From contig NZ_JAAWWD010000015.1 in the NCBI RefSeq assembly GCF_021404545.1, forward strand, positions 1-41,516: a stretch of 41,516 bases of DNA, read 5' to 3'. Every line of letters starts with the position of its first letter. Position 1 is the stretch's first letter. The notes below the pieces were generated by a model that searched no databases, was not told the origin of the DNA, and worked only from the letters and a program-made list of their open reading frames with translations. Shown here in pieces: positions 36,387 to 41,516 of this stretch. Both the position numbers and the translations under genes were made by a program. Source of the stretch: Aestuariivita sp. Its GTDB lineage: Bacteria; Pseudomonadota; Alphaproteobacteria; Rhodobacterales; Rhodobacteraceae.

Positions 36387-36387
36387 G

Positions 36388-39144
36388 ATGGCGGGCAGCG
36401 GGGGGCCGTCCGTGGCCTTGATCCGCGACCTTCGTCACAGCTATGGGGCGGCGGTCGCGCTCGACGGGCTGAGCGTCGAGATCCCGGCGGGCCGGATGGT
36501 CGGTTTGCTTGGGCCCGACGGGGTTGGGAAATCGACGCTGTTGGGCCTGATCGCAGGCGCCCGGATCCTGCAATCGGGTGAGGTGCATGTGATGGGCGGG
36601 GATATGGCTGACCGGCGCCATCGCGAACGGACCGGCCCGCGAATCGCCTTCATGCCGCAAGGTCTGGGCAAAAACCTCTACGCTGAACTGAGCGTGTTCG
36701 AGAACCTGGAGTTTTTCGGCCAGCTTTTCGGCCAGTCCCGGGCCGAGCGCCGTGCCCGGATCGACCGGCTGACCGCAGCCACCGGGCTCAACCCGTTTCT
36801 GGGGCGTCCGGCAGGCAAGTTATCGGGAGGCATGAAGCAGAAACTGGGCCTGTGCTGCGCGCTTATTCACGATCCCGATTTCCTGATCCTCGATGAGCCC
36901 ACAACCGGCGTCGATCCCCTGTCGCGGCGCCAATTCTGGGAGCTGATCGACGGCATCCGCGCGGTGCGCCCGTCGATGAGTGTCCTGGTGTCGACCGCCT
37001 ACATGGATGAGGCCGGGGAGTTCGACTGGCTGATCGCAATGAATGCAGGGCAGGTCTTGGACAGTGGCACACCCGAGGCGCTTCTGGCCCGCACCGGCGC
37101 GCCGGACATGGAGGCGGCTTTTGTCGCGTTGTTGCCGAGAGAGCAGAGCGCCGGGCACCGGGAGGTCGAGATACCGCCCTTCGTCCCGGGCCAAAGCACG
37201 CCCGCGATCGTCGCTCGGGGCCTGACCAAACGTTTCGGCGATTTCACCGCCGTCAGCGATGTGAGCTTCGAGATCGAACCGGGCGAGATCTTCGGATTTC
37301 TGGGCTCCAACGGCTGCGGCAAGACAACGACGATGAAGATGCTGACCGGCCTGCTGTCGCCGAGTGATGGCGCGGCGGAGGTGTTCGGCAAACCCGTCGA
37401 TGCCCGCAACATGGCCGTGCGCCACCGGGTCGGGTTCATGTCGCAATCCTTCTCGCTATATGGCGAGTTGACCGTGCGCGAAAACCTGTCTCTGCATGGA
37501 CGGCTGTTTCACCTGGGCGCCGCGCAGATCGCGGCGCGGACGGACGCATTGATCGCGCAGTTCGGTCTGGCCGAGTATGTCGACGCGCGGGCGGCATCGC
37601 TGCCGCTTGGCATAAGGCAGCGTCTGTCGCTGGCCGTGCCCATCGTGCATGAGCCCGAGATCCTGATCCTCGACGAGCCGACCTCGGGTGTGGACCCGGT
37701 GGCGCGGGATCAATTCTGGGAATTGCTGATTGATCTGTCGCGCAATCAGGGTGTCACCATTTTCATCTCGACCCATTTCATGAGCGAGGCGATGCGGTGC
37801 GACCGCATCTCTTTCATGCACGCGGGCCAGGTGATGGTCTACGACACGCCCGCCGCTTTGGTCGAAGCCAAAGGCGTCGACACTCTGGAAGAGGCGTTCA
37901 TCCTCTACATGGAGGAGGCCGGCGCCGGTGACGCGGCTGTCGAGGGCGCGCGCATGGCCGACGGCGCCAGGATTGCGACCGATGACCAGTCCGGCACCGA
38001 CAAAGGCGCCCTGCTGCGCTTCAGCGTCTCGCGGATGCTGGCCTATACCTTCCGCGAATTGACCGAGGTCCGGCGCGATCCGGTGCGCCTGGTCTTTGCC
38101 TTCGCGGGCAGCGTCATCCTGCTTCTGATCATGGCGTTCGGCATGAACCAGGACGTCGATGAGGTGACCTTCGCCGCGGTCGATCTGGATCAGACCCCCG
38201 AAAGCCGATCCTATCTGGCCAGCTATTACGGATCACTCTATTTCACCGAGGCGCCACCGCTGGCCACGCCGCAAGCCCTGACGCGGCGGATGCAGGAAGG
38301 CGGCTTGTCCGTTGGCCTGGAGATCCCCTCGGGGTTCGGACGCGGCCTGCGGCAGGGCAATCCGGTGGAGGTTCTGGCCCAGATCGACGGAGCGAACCCG
38401 TCTCGCGCGGCCACGATCGAAAGCTATGTCAGCGGCGTGCATAATACGTTCCTGCGCGACTGGCGAACGGAAAACCCAGCCCCCTTGGCCGCGCCCGCAA
38501 GCGTCACGCAGGAAACGCGGATGGTCTACAACCCGACCTCCGAGAGCCTCATGACGATGGGTCCGTCGATCCCCGCGATGCTGTTGATCATGTTCCCCGC
38601 GATCTTGATGGCGGTCAGCATCGCGCGCGAGAAAGAAATCGGGACAATCACCAATTTCTACGTCACGCCGACGCGCCGCGCGGAGTTCCTGCTTGGCAAG
38701 CAACTGCCCTATGTGGCCATTGCGATGATCAATTTCGCGATGCTCTACGCGCTTGTCGTTCTGGTCCTGCAGGTGCCTTTGCAAGGCAGCCTGCTGGCGC
38801 TGGTCATCGGCGGGCTGCTCTATGCGTTCGCCGCCACGGGCTATGGGTTGCTGATCTCGACCCTGACCAAATCGCAGGTCACAGCCGTCTTTGCCGCGGC
38901 CATCCTGTCCATGCTGCCCACGATGAGCTTTTCGGGCCTGATCCAGCCGGTCTCGACCCTTGAAGGCGGCGCGCGGGTGATGGGGTTGTTCTGGCCCACC
39001 AGCTACTTCATGCAGATCTCGGTCGGGACCTTCACCAAGGGATTGTCGCTAGGTGATCTCCGCAATGACTTGATCCTGCTTGCGGCGTTTTTCCCGGTCT
39101 TCTTCGGGCTCGGCCTTGCCGTCTTGAAAAAGCAGGAGAAATAG
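36388..39144 (+). CDS. double-ATPase ABC transporter with fused ABC-2 permease (RbbA/YhiH-like)
   Basis: A 918-residue fusion. ATPase 1 (~5-230) has Walker A GPDGVGKST (42-50), signature LSGGMKQKL (~145) and Walker B FLILDEPTTGVDP. ATPase 2 (~270-500) has Walker A GSNGCGKTT (~306), signature LPLGIRQRLSLA and Walker B ILILDEPTSGVDP; the LPLG form is usual for the second domain in this family. The C-terminal ABC-2 permease domain (~545-918) begins with a helix (VFAFAGSVILLLIMAFG) and ends with five hydrophobic segments (from SIPAMLLIMFPAILMA). Members (RbbA, YhiH) energise small-molecule or multidrug export with HlyD and a second ABC-2 permease. Here HlyD precedes it and the permease follows three bases after the stop. 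Confidence 0.9.
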   Translation: MAGSGGPSVALIRDLRHSYGAAVALDGLSVEIPAGRMVGLLGPDGVGKSTLLGLIAGARILQSGEVHVMGGDMADRRHRERTGPRIAFMPQGLGKNLYAELSVFENLEFFGQLFGQSRAERRARIDRLTAATGLNPFLGRPAGKLSGGMKQKLGLCCALIHDPDFLILDEPTTGVDPLSRRQFWELIDGIRAVRPSMSVLVSTAYMDEAGEFDWLIAMNAGQVLDSGTPEALLARTGAPDMEAAFVALLPREQSAGHREVEIPPFVPGQSTPAIVARGLTKRFGDFTAVSDVSFEIEPGEIFGFLGSNGCGKTTTMKMLTGLLSPSDGAAEVFGKPVDARNMAVRHRVGFMSQSFSLYGELTVRENLSLHGRLFHLGAAQIAARTDALIAQFGLAEYVDARAASLPLGIRQRLSLAVPIVHEPEILILDEPTSGVDPVARDQFWELLIDLSRNQGVTIFISTHFMSEAMRCDRISFMHAGQVMVYDTPAALVEAKGVDTLEEAFILYMEEAGAGDAAVEGARMADGARIATDDQSGTDKGALLRFSVSRMLAYTFRELTEVRRDPVRLVFAFAGSVILLLIMAFGMNQDVDEVTFAAVDLDQTPESRSYLASYYGSLYFTEAPPLATPQALTRRMQEGGLSVGLEIPSGFGRGLRQGNPVEVLAQIDGANPSRAATIESYVSGVHNTFLRDWRTENPAPLAAPASVTQETRMVYNPTSESLMTMGPSIPAMLLIMFPAILMAVSIAREKEIGTITNFYVTPTRRAEFLLGKQLPYVAIAMINFAMLYALVVLVLQVPLQGSLLALVIGGLLYAFAATGYGLLISTLTKSQVTAVFAAAILSMLPTMSFSGLIQPVSTLEGGARVMGLFWPTSYFMQISVGTFTKGLSLGDLRNDLILLAAFFPVFFGLGLAVLKKQEK

Positions 39145-39147
39145 GCG

Positions 39148-40266
39148 ATGCGCTGGCTCTCTACCGTGTTCTGGCTTGGCACCAAAGAGTTACGCAGCGT
39201 GTTGCGCGACACGGTGATGGCCATCTTCATCCTGTGGTCCTTCACCCTCGGCGTCAGCATGAAGGCGCAATCGTCGGGCGAGACAGTCAACAATGCCTCT
39301 GTCGCCATCGTCGATCAGGACCGCTCGGCCCTTTCGGCGCGGATCGACACGGCGCTTTACCCGCCCTATTTCCAAATGCCGGATCATATCGCGGTCAGCG
39401 ACATGGATACGTTGATGGATGAGGGCGCGTATATGTTCGTCATTGTGATCCCGCCGCGCTTTGCGGCCGACCTGATTGCGGGGCGCGGCGCTGCGGTGCA
39501 GGTCAATGCCGACGCAACGGCCGTCAGCCAGGCGAGCCTGGGCGTAGGGTACATCCAGAGCATCATCAACGAGGAGGTCGCGCGGTATCTCGACGCCCCG
39601 GACCAACCAGCCGTGGTTGACCTGGTTCTGCGCCGCTCCTTCAACGAGGCTGGGATCGCCGCCTGGTTCGGGTCACTTGTGTCGCTGCTGGATCAGTTGA
39701 CCATGCTGGTGATCATCCTGACCGGCGCCGCGCTCTTGCGGGAACGTGAACATGGCACGATCGAGCATCTGATGGTGATGCCGCTGTCCTCGCTACAGAT
39801 CGCGATGGCAAAGATCTGGGCCAACGGCCTGGTGATTCTGGTCTGTTTCAGCGCGTCGCTCGTCCTGATCGTGCAGGCCTGGATGGAAGTGCCCGTCGCC
39901 GGATCACTGGGGCTTCTGGGCCTTGGCACCGTGATCTATCTGTTCGCCGCCTCGGCCATCGGCGTGTTTCTCGGCACGGTGGCGCGGTCCATGGCGCAAT
40001 TCGCCCTTCTGATGATCATCACGATCTTTCCGATGCAGATGCTGTCGGGGGGGATGTCGCCGGTTCAAAGCCAGCCGGATTTCATACAACCGTTCAGCTG
40101 GCTCCTGCCGTCACGCCATTACATCGAGTTCGGTCAGGCCATCGCGTTCCGTGGCGCAGGCTTTGACGTCGTCTGGCCTGAATTCCTGGTGATCGCAGGC
40201 CTCGGGACGATCTTCCTCGCGGCAAGCCTGTTGCTGTTCCGGCGCTCCTTGTCCGCCGGGGGGTAA
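39148..40266 (+). CDS. ABC-2 type permease (YhhJ-like)
   Basis: A 372-residue permease: an N-terminal helix (DTVMAIFILWSFTLGVSM), a large periplasmic region (~45-175, VAIVDQDRSALSARIDTALY) and C-terminal helices (LTMLVIILTGAALLRERE, NGLVILVCFSASLVLIVQAW, LGTVIYLFAASAIGVFLGTV, FALLMIITIFPMQMLSGG, FLVIAGLGTIFLAASLLLF). The REHGTIEHLMVMPL motif after the second helix is diagnostic for ABC-2 permeases. With the permease half fused to the upstream ATPase it would form a heterodimeric channel. Its stop ends the exporter operon; no clear terminator is seen after it. Confidence 0.92.
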   Translation: MRWLSTVFWLGTKELRSVLRDTVMAIFILWSFTLGVSMKAQSSGETVNNASVAIVDQDRSALSARIDTALYPPYFQMPDHIAVSDMDTLMDEGAYMFVIVIPPRFAADLIAGRGAAVQVNADATAVSQASLGVGYIQSIINEEVARYLDAPDQPAVVDLVLRRSFNEAGIAAWFGSLVSLLDQLTMLVIILTGAALLREREHGTIEHLMVMPLSSLQIAMAKIWANGLVILVCFSASLVLIVQAWMEVPVAGSLGLLGLGTVIYLFAASAIGVFLGTVARSMAQFALLMIITIFPMQMLSGGMSPVQSQPDFIQPFSWLLPSRHYIEFGQAIAFRGAGFDVVWPEFLVIAGLGTIFLAASLLLFRRSLSAGG

Positions 40267-40480
40267 CTATCTCGCGCTTGTCGATGCGCGGTGCAGCAGC
40301 CGAAGAACAATTAATCGGAGCGGTACAGCGGCACCAGACTGGTTGGCCGCTCGAAGGATTTGTTGACCTCGATTCCAGACCGGACCGTCGCGGACTGCGA
40401 CCATGAAAAAAAAAGGGACGGTTGAGGACGAACGGGGCTCCTTATCGAGGCTGTGTAGACACGGTTGTAGCCATTGCAGA
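40267..40480. other. non-coding stretch before the recombinase region
   Basis: No gene is seen on either strand here. A run of nine A occurs near 40406, and composition shifts towards lower GC. A fragment of a mobile element is possible, but no terminal repeats could be identified. Confidence 0.4.
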
Positions 40481-40762
40481 TCAGGGCAGAAGATCTGGGT
40501 GGAAACGTGATCGAAGTCGCACTCGGGCTAGGTGAATGCCAGCAACAATGCGAAAAGCATTGAGGTGTTCCCCGTTCCGCTCGCATTGCGCGCGGTAAGC
40601 TGTGGTATATCCGTGCTCGACTGGCAGCTTTGCGATGGATTGCGGATCTTCGTCCAAGTTGCAGCATTCGATAAAATGGGCTCTCTGCCGACCTCGGCGG
40701 CGGCGCAGCAATCCCGTGATATGGTCCCTCGTCAACGTCGGGTTGTCGTTGTGGGAGGGCAT
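40481..40762 (-). CDS. possible 93-residue uncharacterised protein
   Basis: A minus-strand frame with plausible protein character (start MPSHNDNPTLTRDHITGLLR; internal HFIECCNLDEDPQSIAKLPV) and fairly high third-position GC over its first half. There is no clear Shine-Dalgarno, and it begins only 20 bases from the divergently transcribed recombinase gene, leaving almost no room for two promoters. It may be a real small gene whose upstream part was replaced by the recombinase element, or a chance frame. No family is recognised. Confidence 0.3.
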   Translation of the reverse strand: MPSHNDNPTLTRDHITGLLRRRRGRQRAHFIECCNLDEDPQSIAKLPVEHGYTTAYRAQCERNGEHLNAFRIVAGIHLARVRLRSRFHPDLLP

Positions 40763-40782
40763 GGCGGATCGGAGGATCAGTC

Positions 40783-41415
40783 ATGGAAACACCAAACCTA
40801 CCAGCCATTCGCGCACTTCGCCCCGCATGGAACAAAGGACGTATCGTCGGCCAGAAACGGCCGCTGAAGCCAAAGGACGTCTGGGCAATCCGTGTTCGAC
40901 TTGAATTGGCAGAAAACCATCGCGACCATGCACTGTTCAACATGGCGATCGACAGCAAGCTGAGAGGCTGCGACCTTGTGAAGATGAAAGTCGTTGACGT
41001 TATGGCATCTGGCCAGATCAAAGAACGGGCTTCTGTGTTGCAAAGCAAGACGCAGAAACCAGTGCGTTTCGAAATATCCGAAGGCACGAGTGCCTCGGTC
41101 GAAAAGTGGATGGAGGATGAACTCATGGTTGGCTCAGAGTACCTTTGGCCGGGCCGCTTCCATGAGCGTCTTCATATCTCGACACGCCAGTATGCACGGA
41201 TCGTCCGCGATTGGGTCACATCGATCGGTCTAGAAGCAAGCGCATATGGCACGCATTCGATGAGGCGAACAAAGGTGACCCAGATCTACAAGAAGACCGG
41301 CAACTTGCGGGCGGTTCAGCTTCTGCTTGGACACACCAAGATGGACAGTACGGTTAGGTACCTCGGCGTCGAACTTGAAGATGCCCTCGCCATCGCCGAA
41401 GCCATTGAAATCTAG
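40783..41415 (+). CDS. minimal tyrosine recombinase/integrase
   Basis: A 210-residue site-specific recombinase consisting almost only of the catalytic domain. The active-site set is complete: Arg61 (SKLRGCDL), Lys89 (QSKTQKP), His158 and Arg161 (THSMRRTK), His184 (LLGHTKMDST) and nucleophile Tyr193 (VRYLGV). The usual N-terminal core-binding domain is missing or reduced to about 45 residues. GGAGGA lies upstream of ATG40783. Proteins of this size are scattered in proteobacterial genomes and plasmids near mobile DNA. It suggests the right edge of the window is accessory. Whether it is active, and on which site, is not shown. Confidence 0.88.
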   Translation: METPNLPAIRALRPAWNKGRIVGQKRPLKPKDVWAIRVRLELAENHRDHALFNMAIDSKLRGCDLVKMKVVDVMASGQIKERASVLQSKTQKPVRFEISEGTSASVEKWMEDELMVGSEYLWPGRFHERLHISTRQYARIVRDWVTSIGLEASAYGTHSMRRTKVTQIYKKTGNLRAVQLLLGHTKMDSTVRYLGVELEDALAIAEAIEI

Positions 41416-41421
41416 CGCACA

Positions 41422-41445
41422 TGGGCCGTCTTCGCTGGCGGCCCA
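41422..41445. terminator. stem-loop after the recombinase gene
   Basis: TGGGCCG (41422-41428) pairs with CGGCCCA (41439-41445) over a 10-base loop, six bases after the recombinase stop. There is no T-run. It may be a terminator or part of the element's end. The following 70 bases to the window edge show no gene. Confidence 0.35.
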
Positions 41446-41516
41446 GAGCTGCCGTTGGCCAAGAAGCCAAGATGCTGCCGCCGCAGCCCACCTTGCTGAT
41501 GGGGTGGATGGCTCCT

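Noticed and set aside
35370-40266. Type I secretion system for the giant protein
   Set aside because: The ABC components are RbbA/ABC-2 type, not HlyB-type exporters. The giant protein has no RTX repeats or type I signal, and the loci are 13 kb apart.
24900-41415. Defined genomic island with att sites
   Set aside because: No repeat of the tRNA 3' end was found near the recombinase, and the recombinase is not of the tRNA-adjacent phage-integrase size. It is kept only as a hypothesis.
1-41516. CRISPR arrays, rRNA genes, prophage modules
   Set aside because: No regularly spaced direct repeats, rRNA-like sequence or phage structural genes were seen.

Overview
The window looks like chromosome of a high-GC alphaproteobacterium, most likely Rhodobacterales. 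The signs are a dapF-mtaB pair with a nearby tRNA-Lys(UUU), a TAT-exported molybdenum hydroxylase, many ATGA stop/start overlaps, and a near-consensus FNR-type box. No species can be named from sequence alone.

Layout. (1) 1-3891, plus strand: the 3' part of an FAD amine oxidase (cut by the window edge, which is an odd G-rich stretch), a 30-codon ORF, two alpha/beta hydrolases (one exported), a VOC/glyoxalase-like protein and a SnoaL-like protein. (2) 3921-6227, minus: an amidase with a complete Ser-Ser-Lys triad, preceded by an AraC/GyrI-like regulator. (3) 6366-11345, minus: a tightly coupled four-gene operon of TAT molybdopterin subunit, [2Fe-2S] subunit, diheme c-type subunit and Crp/Fnr regulator. 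It lacks an FAD subunit, so electrons probably go to the periplasmic c-type protein. (4) 12006-21889, minus: the most interesting locus. A 2373-residue protein with several LamG/concanavalin-like segments and an aerolysin/ETX-MTX2-like C-terminal stretch is followed by a 185-residue beta-rich protein and two tandem paralogues of 338 and 340 residues. None has a signal peptide. I cannot assign a known system. (5) 22549-24975: mtaB, dapF (second catalytic Cys apparently Ser) and tRNA-Lys.

(6) 24976-25673 is lower-GC and without a convincing gene. (7) 25674-28342, plus: an OmpR-type two-component system, a 46-residue membrane peptide and a small exported protein interrupted by TGA. (8) 28473-35089, minus: a complete tripartite RND efflux operon (outer-membrane factor, membrane-fusion protein, RND pump) plus a MipA/OmpV-type protein. 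Every gene is broken by in-frame stops (TAA, TAG and TGA) and there is one frameshift, yet the reading frames are otherwise full length. This looks like recent mass inactivation. (9) 35370-40266, plus: an intact HlyD / double-ATPase ABC / ABC-2 permease exporter operon, preceded by a perfect dyad and an FNR-like box. (10) 40481-41516: a possible small minus-strand ORF and a minimal tyrosine recombinase, marking accessory DNA.

How they work together: the exporter at 35-40 kb may now cover drug or solute export lost with the adjacent RND system. The two-component system probably once controlled the neighbouring envelope genes. The Crp/Fnr regulator probably controls its own molybdoenzyme operon. 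These links are inferences from position.
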